Shown: one piece after another, positions 7,413-14,409 of the stretch | Position numbering within the stretch: position 1 is the first letter of the stretch | Layout of the letters: the number at the start of each line of letters is the position of its first letter | Origin: a virus | Direction: 5' to 3' (one strand) | DNA: 64,000 bases | IMG/VR virus record: IMGVR_UViG_3300020418_000005 | Location: 1 to 64,000 of that record | The notes under the pieces: model-generated | Told to the model about the DNA's origin: nothing | The model's database searches: none | The model's input: only the letters and a program-made list of their open reading frames with translations | Made by a program: the position numbers and the translations under genes

Positions 7413-9058
7413 AGATCAGGAATCATGTAATCAACTGTTTCTTCTTTATCTCCATACCAGAAAGATCCATCCGCATCCACAAATGTATCATCTCCTAGAC
7501 CATCATCTATAAAACCAAATGGTGCCATGTCTTGTTCTATTTGATTTCGTTGTTCTTCATAAATTCTTCTTCTGACATCTTGGTCAGTCATTTCTTTAAA
7601 GTAGTCTTGCATGACTAACCATGCAAACAATACCATACACATAACAAGATCATCATGGTAACCTTCGTCTGCCTCCCATGCTTGCTTTCTTTGTATGAAT
7701 GTAGTAAGTTCTTGAAGAATATCGAAATCGGTAAACGTTAATTTATCTTCTTCTATAATTGCTTTTAGATTGGCACATCCAATTTTCTTGACAGTAATAC
7801 TCATCTTAACACCTAACTGTGTCTTTGTTCCTGAGAATCCTTGTCCTACTATCTGCCCTGCCCTACCTCTCATAGCACACATGAGTACGTTAGGATATTC
7901 TAGATCATAGTTAAGTGTTGCTGCTATCGAGTCTCCTATGTCATTTACCTCAACAAGTATATAAGGATTGTTATATTCCTTTGCTACTTGAAAGATGACC
8001 GAGGGAAACAGTACAGGTTTAATCTCATTATTTCTGTACTTCGCAACGATCTTGTACGGGAGAGTGGTGATATCAAACACGATGAAAGCAGAATAGTCGC
8101 CACCAATTCCTCTGGCAACATCAACAGTAATAATATATTCGTGATCCTCTTCTGCTCTCGCAAAAACATCAAGTCCTGCATTTGAATTAATTGGGTCATT
8201 GAACGGAATGCATTGTAATTTTGCTGGACTGATAAGTGTATCAGCAGACCCCAAGAAGTCGCATTCAAACTCTTGTGCAAATTGTCTCTTAGATGTATTC
8301 TTTATTGTCTCTTCTTTCCACTTCTTATCTCTGCCAGGTACTTGTGACCAATGAACTTCGTTTGTTATGTAACCGTTCTTATCGTTTCTAGCATCTTCCC
8401 ACATCTTATAGAAGTGGTTCATGCCATTAGGAGTGGATATGATTATGACTTTAGTTGATTTACCAGAAGTAATAGTAGGATATACCGATGCAAAGAATTG
8501 TTCTGCGACGTGGTTAGGGACGAATGCAAACTCGTCAAGGAATAGAATGTTGAAGGACATACCTCTAACTGCACTAGCAGACGTAGAAGCAGCCAATATT
8601 TTTGATCCGTTTTCGAGTTCGACATTACCCTTGTTCCATACTAAAATACCGTGTTGCATCCACTTTGGTAGATTTTCGTATGCTAGTTGGAGTCTTCCGA
8701 GTAGTTCCCTTGCAGTTGAAGCTTTGTTAGCGAGTATACCAATATTAACACTGTCATAGAAGATAGCGTAATATAAAAGGTAGGCCACAACAGTAGTACT
8801 TTTACCTGTTTGCCTAGGGAGTTTAGCAATGTTAAATCTATTTTCATGAAAGTCCTGTAAGATTCTTTTTTGAAAATCATACATGTCAAAAGGAACTAGA
8901 CCTTCATCAAGTGAGATGATTTTTATATAATGGGTAGCAAAATATATTGGATCTTTTCTACATTTGATCCATTCTTGTACTTGCTTCTTTGTAAATTGTA
9001 TAGGTGTACCCGCCTTCTTTAGGTTGGGATTACCTAGATATACATCATTAGTTGCCAT
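7409..9058 (-). CDS. gp17: Terminase large subunit gp17
   Basis: This packaging motor ATPase and headful nuclease has 549 residues, against 610 in T4. The ATPase part shows Walker A at residues 82-88 (RQTGKST), Walker B at 171-177 (ILFLDEF, with the catalytic Glu176) and the coupling motif STP at 208-210. The C-terminal RNase H-like nuclease begins near 309, with Asp313 in TVDVARG as the first metal ligand, and continues through LVEVNDIGDSI and DEGYHDDLVM, which carry further acidic ligands. The gene is separated from gp16 by a block of small and auxiliary genes, unlike T4 where 16 and 17 adjoin. Confidence 0.97.
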   Translation of the reverse strand: MATNDVYLGNPNLKKAGTPIQFTKKQVQEWIKCRKDPIYFATHYIKIISLDEGLVPFDMYDFQKRILQDFHENRFNIAKLPRQTGKSTTVVAYLLYYAIFYDSVNIGILANKASTARELLGRLQLAYENLPKWMQHGILVWNKGNVELENGSKILAASTSASAVRGMSFNILFLDEFAFVPNHVAEQFFASVYPTITSGKSTKVIIISTPNGMNHFYKMWEDARNDKNGYITNEVHWSQVPGRDKKWKEETIKNTSKRQFAQEFECDFLGSADTLISPAKLQCIPFNDPINSNAGLDVFARAEEDHEYIITVDVARGIGGDYSAFIVFDITTLPYKIVAKYRNNEIKPVLFPSVIFQVAKEYNNPYILVEVNDIGDSIAATLNYDLEYPNVLMCAMRGRAGQIVGQGFSGTKTQLGVKMSITVKKIGCANLKAIIEEDKLTFTDFDILQELTTFIQRKQAWEADEGYHDDLVMCMVLFAWLVMQDYFKEMTDQDVRRRIYEEQRNQIEQDMAPFGFIDDGLGDDTFVDADGSFWYGDKEETVDYMIPDL

Positions 9059-9061
9059 ACC

Positions 9062-9265
9062 TTATTTATCGTCAGGGTCTTCTAATCCCTTAAACACCAA
9101 TAACTCATCGCCATCTTGCACCTCTTTCATCTCAGGATGCATTTTTTTCTGTGGTTTCCTTACGTCTTCTAATACAGCACCTGTCATCCTCCACATAAAT
9201 GCAAAGGTTGCACCAACAACTGATGCAAACATAATACCAAATATGAATATGGTTATGTCATTCAT
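9062..9265 (-). CDS. Small single-pass membrane protein
   Basis: The 67-residue product has one N-terminal hydrophobic segment at about residues 5-24 (FIFGIMFASVVGATFAF), then a charged cytosol-like tail with KPQKKMHPEM and an acidic end LEDPDDK. I do not recognise a function. It overlaps the preceding 66-residue gene by 8 bases and ends 3 bases before the gp17 ATG, so it is likely co-translated in a small-gene run. Its stop overlaps a GATAAATA string that is too close to gp17 to act as its promoter. Confidence 0.7.
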   Translation of the reverse strand: MNDITIFIFGIMFASVVGATFAFMWRMTGAVLEDVRKPQKKMHPEMKEVQDGDELLVFKGLEDPDDK

Positions 9266-9458
9266 GATCTATATGAGTAAAAGAGTATTCTAATAACATA
9301 GCATAAAATTGACTCTTCATTTCCTCTAGATATACTTTATCATCCTTGTCGTATCCATTCTCTAGAGCAAAAGTAATTAGACGATGCATTGTTCTAGCAT
9401 CAGTAATGCCAATCTCTAAATGGATATTCCAATCATCAATAGGATCTTCTATGTTCAT
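9258..9458 (-). CDS. Conserved-looking small hypothetical protein
   Basis: This 66-residue acidic protein starts MNIEDPIDDWN and appears helical, with the segment ARTMHRLITFALENGYDKDD. No motif or catalytic residue is recognised. Its ATG overlaps the stop of the upstream 77-residue gene (ATGA), and its end overlaps the next gene by 8 bases, so it belongs to the compact cluster between the nuclease-like gene and gp17. Confidence 0.7.
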   Translation of the reverse strand: MNIEDPIDDWNIHLEIGITDARTMHRLITFALENGYDKDDKVYLEEMKSQFYAMLLEYSFTHIDHE

Positions 9459-9688
9459 GAGTATTTGAAACAGTTGTTCTTTTCTCTTCCTTCTACATAT
9501 TTTTCTAATGCTTCTAATCTATCATCTTGTTTCGCAATACCATCTAGTTCTTGCTCAACTGCTGCCATAATATTAGAGTGCTCACCAATACCAACAGGAT
9601 TGTGTAAGTAAACATCAATATTAACTAGGTGTTTTTTGATCTCTCCATTAGCGGATGCTTTGAGAGCTTCAATCATTCTACTTTTCAT
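9455..9688 (-). CDS. Small helical hypothetical protein
   Basis: This 77-residue protein is basic at the N-terminus and helical in its second half (VEQELDGIAKQDDRLEALEKYVEG), which could form a short coiled coil. The middle reads VYLHNPVGIGEH. I do not recognise a family with a known function. It follows the nuclease-like gene after 5 bases and overlaps the next gene by ATGA. Confidence 0.7.
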   Translation of the reverse strand: MKSRMIEALKASANGEIKKHLVNIDVYLHNPVGIGEHSNIMAAVEQELDGIAKQDDRLEALEKYVEGREKNNCFKYS

Positions 9689-9693
9689 AATAG

Positions 9694-10155
9694 TTATTCA
9701 TTAAGTGTACCGAAAGACCTTCGTATTTCACGAAGTTCCTCGAAGTTCTTTTGTTTTGTACCCCCATCATATGCCCAAGCATATCCTTCTTCAATCATAT
9801 CTTCATTTAATGAAACTTCCTCATCACCCACATATAACCAACCAAGCAAGCGACCATACTTACCAACCCCGCCTTTAAGTTCAGTTCGTATAGTAAGTTC
9901 ATATTCTCCATCAATAGTATCCTCAAGTTTTTGTTTTAACCAATTAGTAGCATCTATTCCCAATGCCTTTTCTTCCAGATTTCTTGTTCTTTTCTCTGGC
10001 GTATCAACTCCTGCAACTCTAACTCTTTCTTTCTTGTATAAGTCAAACCCAAGATCAATGGTGACATCAATAGTATCGCCGTCAACAACACGATTTATCT
10101 CCGTAACTCTAAAATTGTAGCAGGATTTCCTACTTGGTGGTGTCATCGCTCCCAT
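9694..10155 (-). CDS. Staphylococcal-nuclease-like (TNase) protein
   Basis: The 153-residue product has the thermonuclease fold signature. DGDT lies at residues 25-28. The segment RVAGVDTPE supplies Arg46, Asp51, Thr52 and Glu54 with the same spacing as Arg35, Asp40, Thr41 and Glu43 of staphylococcal nuclease, and KYGRLLGW supplies Arg102, matching Arg87. All catalytic and calcium-binding positions are therefore present, so it is probably an active calcium-dependent phosphodiesterase. No signal peptide is seen, which suggests action inside the host or virion. The start may be either the first ATG or the one three codons later, which is preceded closely by GGGAG. Both overlap the upstream membrane-protein gene. 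Confidence 0.88.
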   Translation of the reverse strand: MGAMTPPSRKSCYNFRVTEINRVVDGDTIDVTIDLGFDLYKKERVRVAGVDTPEKRTRNLEEKALGIDATNWLKQKLEDTIDGEYELTIRTELKGGVGKYGRLLGWLYVGDEEVSLNEDMIEEGYAWAYDGGTKQKNFEELREIRRSFGTLNE

Positions 10156-10255
10156 CGTTCATCTCCATAAATGACATCTTTAGTATATAGTAGATGTACC
10201 AAGTCACTATTGCGACCAGTATACCAACCATCCATACGACTCCCCATACTACCAT
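10130..10255 (-). CDS. 41-residue single-pass membrane peptide
   Basis: A short frame begins MVVWGVVWMVGILVA and carries one strongly hydrophobic, tryptophan- and tyrosine-rich segment at residues 2-26, then an acidic tail ending DDTTK. It overlaps the end of the upstream oxygenase gene by 7 bases and the start of the nuclease-like gene by 26 bases, and fills what would otherwise be a 93-bp gap. Function is unknown. Hydrophobic frames of this size can arise by chance, so the call rests on context and the clean membrane segment. Confidence 0.5.
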   Translation of the reverse strand: MVVWGVVWMVGILVAIVTWYIYYILKMSFMEMNDGSDDTTK

Positions 10256-10767
10256 GATTTAATATTAATGTCATACGCTATAGATATCCTTTCATCACTG
10301 GATAGTTTTGCTCTATGGTAGAGCATTGAATTAAATATTAATAAGTCTCCAGATCTAACTGGTAACTCGTAGAAACTAGAGTTGTAACAGTTCATATCAT
10401 ATACATCTTCAATAGGAACTTGTGATAAAAAATAATCTGAGAATGGAGAAAAGAATTGTATTACTCCATCTGTAGATAGTGGATAGTAAATAGCAGACAA
10501 AAAACTATTTCTATGATTGTGTGGTTCCTCTATATCTTTATTGATATTATAGTTGCACCAAATTTTTTTAATGTATAACTCTTTACTTTTACAAGTTGAG
10601 TTTAAAATAAGTTTGCCTTCTTTTAAGATACGAGAATTTAACTCTGACAATAATGGATCAGAGGTATCCAAATATCTTTGCTCTTTAAACTTAGATAATT
10701 TTTCGTTATCAATATCACTGAGGTGAAATTGAGATAACCCAACTCCAAATAATAAAGTATTAAACAT
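10249..10767 (-). CDS. 2OG-Fe(II) oxygenase-like protein near ho1 (HxH type)
   Basis: The 172-residue protein fits the double-stranded beta-helix oxygenase pattern of the putative 2OG-Fe(II) oxygenase family typified by Pfam 2OG-FeII_Oxy_5. His83-x-His85 in EPHNHRNSFLSAIYYP is the first metal pair, His151 in MLYHRAK the distal ligand, and Arg160 in SSDERISI the likely 2-oxoglutarate-binding residue. The second ligand is His where classic members have Asp. It is separated from the seven-gene oxygenase array and lies after ho1 and a tiny membrane peptide. The substrate is unknown. Both heme oxygenase and this enzyme would need O2 and iron chemistry, but a shared pathway is only a guess. Confidence 0.8.
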   Translation of the reverse strand: MFNTLLFGVGLSQFHLSDIDNEKLSKFKEQRYLDTSDPLLSELNSRILKEGKLILNSTCKSKELYIKKIWCNYNINKDIEEPHNHRNSFLSAIYYPLSTDGVIQFFSPFSDYFLSQVPIEDVYDMNCYNSSFYELPVRSGDLLIFNSMLYHRAKLSSDERISIAYDINIKSW

Positions 10768-10872
10768 TTACACTAATATAGGATGTGCCCACGCTTGTGG
10801 TATGAGGAACGTTGCTGTTCCTATTATTAGACCAAACACTACACAGGTAGATTTAATTGGTAAGTTTTTCAT
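10768..10872 (-). CDS. 34-residue signal-like or membrane peptide
   Basis: A short frame begins MKNLPIKSTC, has a hydrophobic core VVFGLIIGTATFLIP and ends AWAHPILV. The AWA followed by HP looks like a signal-peptidase cleavage site, but only five residues would remain after it, so it is more probably a membrane peptide. It starts 5 bases after the ho1 stop and its stop directly abuts the ATG of the next gene, which supports translation. Function is not known. Confidence 0.5.
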   Translation of the reverse strand: MKNLPIKSTCVVFGLIIGTATFLIPQAWAHPILV

Positions 10873-10877
10873 TTTTG

Positions 10878-11570
10878 TTAATTGGTAATGGAACCAGTAA
10901 TTACTTTCCAGAAACCTTTAAGTGCTGTCAATGCAGGGTATGGATCTTCAGATTTGATCTCATCAAACATGTACATATTCAATCTAAATGCATAGTTTGC
11001 CTCAGCAAATATAGCATTCTTCTGTGATTGATTTAGATTTAACACATCAAGTATTGCCCTGTAATTTGTTTTCCATTCTTTTGCATCATGAATCTCAGGA
11101 AACTCATAGAAATTTAGACCTTCTCCCGCAGGAGGATTAAGTGCACTCTTTGCTATTTTACATAGAATTTGTCCACCTGATAGATCACCTATGTACCTAG
11201 TATAATGATGAGCAAGCAGAAGATATGGATCTTGCTGTGCTAATTCACTAAGTCTAAAACAATAAGTATCACACGCTGGTGAAGGACCTATCTGTTCTTT
11301 CCAATAAGGACCGTAATAATATACTAGATCTTTTTCTAATGCCTGACTACGATCAAGTTGTGATTGCCATCCCTGTAATACTCTTACAGTTGGGTCATCA
11401 GCATCATGAATTAGTCTTTCCATGGTACTGTAAACATACCAGAAATTGGCAATGAGTTTACGATACTCCTCAGGGTCAACAACACCTCTAAGAAATCCTG
11501 CAACAAATTTTGTATTTTCTGCTGCTGAATGAGACTCCTTAGTTGCCTCTTTTAATTCTTTACTGAACAT
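10878..11570 (-). CDS. ho1: Heme oxygenase
   Basis: This auxiliary metabolic gene opens heme to biliverdin IXalpha with release of CO and iron, the first step of phycobilin synthesis. It acts in the host cytosol. The 230 residues include His14 in ESHSAAEN, the proximal heme ligand, and the distal-helix motif GDLSGGQ at 128-134. The size equals cyanobacterial HO1. Phage ho1 genes are known from marine cyanomyoviruses, where they may keep bilin production going during infection or scavenge heme. No bilin reductase (pebS, pcyA) gene is seen in this window. A TATAAATA string ends 13 bp before the ATG, probably too close to serve as its promoter. Confidence 0.96.
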   Translation of the reverse strand: MFSKELKEATKESHSAAENTKFVAGFLRGVVDPEEYRKLIANFWYVYSTMERLIHDADDPTVRVLQGWQSQLDRSQALEKDLVYYYGPYWKEQIGPSPACDTYCFRLSELAQQDPYLLLAHHYTRYIGDLSGGQILCKIAKSALNPPAGEGLNFYEFPEIHDAKEWKTNYRAILDVLNLNQSQKNAIFAEANYAFRLNMYMFDEIKSEDPYPALTALKGFWKVITGSITN

Positions 11571-11585
11571 AATATTAATAGGTAT

Positions 11586-11762
11586 TTATACTACTTTGCC
11601 TGGCATATAGTCCATTTTATCTAAACATTCTGACAACATCTTCCCATACTCGTTGAACAGTTTATCGCCAGCAATATAACTTCTTTGTCTTCTCCAGATT
11701 GCTTCTGAAAGCATCTGTCTTTCTCTTTCAGAGAAAGTTTCAAATCTTGTTTTTATTTTCAT
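11586..11762 (-). CDS. 58-residue basic helical hypothetical protein
   Basis: This short frame begins MKIKTRFETFSERER and ends MDYMPGKVV. It is helical and charged, with a run of arginines WRRQRS in the middle. Its ATG overlaps the stop of the upstream 51-residue gene (ATGA), which supports real translation. No family is recognised. It ends 15 bases before ho1. Confidence 0.6.
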   Translation of the reverse strand: MKIKTRFETFSERERQMLSEAIWRRQRSYIAGDKLFNEYGKMLSECLDKMDYMPGKVV

Positions 11763-11914
11763 GATTCAGATGGGGATAAAACTTGATCAGAATAAACTCT
11801 AAGTTTTTCTATCAAGTCGGCATATCTATCCCATATGTCCTCAGATCCTGTCTGTTCTTGAGCGATTAGACAAGCTCGTATTAGACAATGGATATCGCCA
11901 TTATTAAAACGCAT
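11759..11914 (-). CDS. 51-residue hypothetical protein
   Basis: The frame begins MRFNNGDIHCLIRACL and continues as an amphipathic helix with EDIWDRYADLIEKLR. The ATGA overlap with the next gene and the lack of any competing frame support it. No function can be assigned. It is the first gene of the group leading into ho1. Confidence 0.6.
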   Translation of the reverse strand: MRFNNGDIHCLIRACLIAQEQTGSEDIWDRYADLIEKLRVYSDQVLSPSES

Positions 11915-11972
11915 AGTTCTACAGTTATTATACTATAATTATAGTCAAAAAGATAGTGTAGTTTACGCTTTG
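11915..11972 (-). promoter_or_regulatory. AT-rich leader with possible -10 elements
   Basis: This 58-bp gap lies upstream of the 51-residue gene. On the minus strand it contains TATAAT at 11927-11932 and a second TATAAT at 11938-11943, with TTGACT overlapping the second one at 11943-11948. The spacing of TTGACT to the first TATAAT is only 10 bp, so a standard sigma-70 promoter is not complete. It may be an early or middle promoter for the small-gene and ho1 group, but this is weak. Confidence 0.25.
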
Positions 11973-12284
11973 TTAGCAATTCCAAGCTCTTAGTGATTTG
12001 TTGATCCTACTATCAGGATCACTGGCAGTTTTCTTTGAAGTTAATTTCTTTTTCATTCCTTTCATTCTAGCACAAAAGGATGTCCGACGGGGATTTCCAA
12101 CCTTCTTGCTTGGTGCTTTAAGGTCAGATCCAGGATTTGCTCTTTCGTAAGACTTCCTTCCTTTCTCATTAAGTCCACCTTCTTTGTTCTTGCCAGCCTT
12201 CTTTGTCCAGGCTGCACCTTCTAAAATTCCGTTATCCTGCACATTGGCAGACTCAGCGAGTCTTTTAAATTCTTTGTATCTCAT
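11973..12284 (-). CDS. Basic conserved cyanophage protein (KGGLN/DUF6321-like)
   Basis: The 103-residue very basic protein carries KEGGLNEKGRKSYERANPG, then the segment LKAPSKKVGNPRR and FCARMKGMKKKLT, and ends with DPDSRINKSLRAWNC. This series of motifs is a well-conserved small family widespread in marine T4-like phages, which I recall as DUF6321. Its biochemical role is not known. The strong positive charge suggests nucleic acid binding. It follows gp16 with a 35-bp gap that contains a CATAAATA late motif 25 bp upstream of the start. Confidence 0.82.
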   Translation of the reverse strand: MRYKEFKRLAESANVQDNGILEGAAWTKKAGKNKEGGLNEKGRKSYERANPGSDLKAPSKKVGNPRRTSFCARMKGMKKKLTSKKTASDPDSRINKSLRAWNC

Positions 12285-12308
12285 ATACCATGTCAGGGTC
12301 TATGCATT

Positions 12309-12316
12309 TATTTATG
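12309..12316 (-). promoter_or_regulatory. Late promoter motif CATAAATA
   Basis: The minus strand reads CATAAATA 25 bp upstream of the basic KGGLN-type gene, between it and gp16. The same variant at the same 25-bp distance precedes the 428-residue fibre gene. Confidence 0.55.
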
Positions 12317-12319
12317 CAA

Positions 12320-12721
12320 CTATCTCTTGCCACCACCCATTTGTTTAAGCATTTTTTGTAATTCAGCAGTGCTACCAACGAACATAGCATTGTTAGTAAC
12401 ATTCTTAGGACCTTTTATTTCTTCATCAAGATCTTTCATTTTCTTATGTAAGTCTTGTAATTTCTCTGTCATGTCTGCAACATGTTTCATCGCCGCTACA
12501 GCAACTTCATATGCTCTAGGGTGACCACTTTCTTGTGCTACTTCCAATGCACCCTTCACCGCTTCTTGACCTTGGTCTATCAAAGAATATAATTCACCAC
12601 GAGTATATTCATAATCTTTTTGTTGATCATCTTCTTTTGATTTTACCTTTGGCAAGTTAGGTTTCTCAACATGTTCTACGTCCATGTTAAGAAGTTCCTC
12701 CATATTATCTTCTAGGTTCAT
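12320..12721 (-). CDS. gp16: Terminase small subunit gp16
   Basis: This ring-forming regulator of gp17 in DNA packaging has 133 residues, against 164 in T4. Recognition rests on the central helical region HPRAYEVAVAAMKHVADM, matching the SPRHMEVFATLM region of T4 gp16, followed by LHKKMKDL (T4: LHKDMKDI) and the C-terminal motif NAMFVGSTAEL (T4: ATVFMGSPTEL). The ATG overlaps the gp15 stop (ATGA). The N-terminus is acidic. Confidence 0.9.
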   Translation of the reverse strand: MNLEDNMEELLNMDVEHVEKPNLPKVKSKEDDQQKDYEYTRGELYSLIDQGQEAVKGALEVAQESGHPRAYEVAVAAMKHVADMTEKLQDLHKKMKDLDEEIKGPKNVTNNAMFVGSTAELQKMLKQMGGGKR

Positions 12722-13518
12722 AAGAATTCAATCCCTTCATTAAATCCAAAGTCGTCACCAGCATCGACCAATGCATCATCTGCTGCATCAATGACACCAT
12801 CAGTATTGATATCAGTTTTTGCTTTGGGTGTATATGTTCTAGTGATAGCTCTACGACTAACTGCTGTATCACCAAGTGTTTCGTGTATGATTGCTTTCTT
12901 GATAACATCTGATGTGTTGTAAGGACCGTATAGATATGTCTTCATCTGGAAGTTAAGAGTGTAAACAATATATCTACGCTCGTAGAAACTATCATCCCAT
13001 GTATCCTCATATGATACATTGTTTAGAACAACAGCAATATCTTTCTTCTCATTCATATCAGGTATCATGTTGAGAGTAACACTGAATGATGGTTGGAAGT
13101 ATGGTAATATTTGCTCGGTGATTTGTAGGGCGTCGTCTTGTGACTTAGCAATTACGCCAAGTTCAAATGATAGGTTGTATGGTACAGGAACATACTGCAC
13201 TCTTACTTCACCACCATTGTTATTAATTATTGTTTTATACTTCTGAATAGGAGAAGTTTTACGGGTAGGATCGTAGTCAATGCTAGTCATTTCAAAGTAC
13301 AATCTTGGTAGAGTGATTGCTACTTTTCTATTGCTAGTATTTTCTTCTAGTCTTACAATAAATTTTTGTTTAGGACCGTATGCTAACGGTACTTTCATTT
13401 CTTCCAATACAGCACCAGTGCTTGGATCTGTACTCTTCATCGTAATATTATTGAAGAGTGTACCAAATGCTATTATGTTCTTACGAACTATCTGGTTGTA
13501 AAAGTGATTACCTAACAT
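12718..13518 (-). CDS. gp15: Tail sheath stabiliser / tail completion protein gp15
   Basis: This protein caps the finished tail and joins it to the neck. It has 266 residues (T4: 272). The start MLGNHFYNQIVRKNI, the central PYNLSFELGVIAKSQDDALQ and the SFSVTLNMIPDM segment are typical of gp15. The C-terminal tail contains a perfect EF-hand-type loop at residues 236-247 (Asp236, Asn238, Asp240, Gly241, Ile243, Asp244, Asp247) followed by an acidic end, which is unusual for this family. Its ATG overlaps the gp14 stop (TAATG), and its stop overlaps gp16 (ATGA). Confidence 0.94.
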   Translation of the reverse strand: MLGNHFYNQIVRKNIIAFGTLFNNITMKSTDPSTGAVLEEMKVPLAYGPKQKFIVRLEENTSNRKVAITLPRLYFEMTSIDYDPTRKTSPIQKYKTIINNNGGEVRVQYVPVPYNLSFELGVIAKSQDDALQITEQILPYFQPSFSVTLNMIPDMNEKKDIAVVLNNVSYEDTWDDSFYERRYIVYTLNFQMKTYLYGPYNTSDVIKKAIIHETLGDTAVSRRAITRTYTPKAKTDINTDGVIDAADDALVDAGDDFGFNEGIEFL

Positions 13519-14408
13519 TATATGCTACCTGTAAAATTACCAAACTCACCGAATGGATTACGCTCTGACCAATCAACTATATTGTCAGCAGCATCTTCGA
13601 TTTGTCTATTTGCATCATACTCACTATTTGTATCCTGTAGTGTATCGAAGGTTGATACAACCCATACAGCACTACTGGTATTACCAGTAAGTGATTCGTT
13701 TGCTGCAAATGTTCCAGTTCTATTGATTACCTGTAGTATTCTTGTAGAACTATCCCATGACTTGACTTCTGCTGTTGTAGAAGTAGTACCACCAGTAACA
13801 GTCTCACCAGTAGTAAAGTCTCCTGTACCACCAACTCCCATTGTAAGAGCAATAGCAGTATCGAACAACTCTTCTATAGCATCTATCTCTGCAACACCAG
13901 TAGCAAGATCGTCTGAACCAACCTCGTATAGTTCTGCAGTAATTGCATAAAATTGAATCTTACCAAACTGGAAGAATGGTTCTTCCTTTCCGACATACTT
14001 AATTTCATACAAATCTTCTGTGAGAGGATAGTATAATAAATCCCCTTCATTAGGTCTACTAGGAACTGTGAGTTTTGCAGCCATACTATGTTCCGCTACT
14101 TCTTCATCCCATCTATTTGTAGACACACGAAAAATTATTTCGTCTGTAATACGTAAACCAAACTTACTTATAAATTCTGCATTGTCTCCAAAACCCATTA
14201 CATTTACAAGTAACATTTCAATTTGAAATTGATCTTGGAATTTAGTATATCTAACCTCGTCTAACGTGCCATCTGTTATAGCTGTTTTGGGTAGATAGTA
14301 TATGTCAGAACCAAAGAGTTTGATTTGCTCATCCACAAGATTCTGAACCAAAGTTTGTTCGCCACTGTGACCTTGGTGATAAGTTGGGAAGTAGGGACTT
14401 GTAGGCAT
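13518..14408 (-). CDS. gp14: Neck protein gp14 with inserted beta module
   Basis: With gp13 this forms the neck that joins head and tail. The N-terminal 165 residues (SPYFPTYHQGHSGEQTLVQ, then DIYYLPKTAITDG, DEIIFRVSTNRWDEE) and the C-terminal NPFGEFGNF are typical gp14. The protein has 296 residues, about 40 more than the 256 of T4. The excess fits a beta module at about residues 196-255 that contains TTGETVTGGTTSTTAEVKSW and then ESLTGNTSSA, of a kind also seen in gp8 and in the giant proteins of this window. Confidence 0.94.
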   Translation of the reverse strand: MPTSPYFPTYHQGHSGEQTLVQNLVDEQIKLFGSDIYYLPKTAITDGTLDEVRYTKFQDQFQIEMLLVNVMGFGDNAEFISKFGLRITDEIIFRVSTNRWDEEVAEHSMAAKLTVPSRPNEGDLLYYPLTEDLYEIKYVGKEEPFFQFGKIQFYAITAELYEVGSDDLATGVAEIDAIEELFDTAIALTMGVGGTGDFTTGETVTGGTTSTTAEVKSWDSSTRILQVINRTGTFAANESLTGNTSSAVWVVSTFDTLQDTNSEYDANRQIEDAADNIVDWSERNPFGEFGNFTGSI

Positions 14409-14409
14409 T

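Noticed and set aside
9063-9070. GATAAATA before gp17
   Set aside because: It is about 5 bp from the gp17 ATG and overlaps the stop of the upstream gene, too close to serve gp17.
9629-10120. A plus-strand open frame of about 160 codons
   Set aside because: It lies opposite the nuclease-like and small genes, has low-complexity Ser/Phe/Pro composition expected from antisense reading, and no ribosome binding site. Similar antisense frames across the window were discarded for the same reason.
11583-11590. TATAAATA before ho1
   Set aside because: It ends only 13 bp before the ATG and is formed by the stop region of the upstream gene; a leader of about 6 bases would leave no room for a ribosome binding site.
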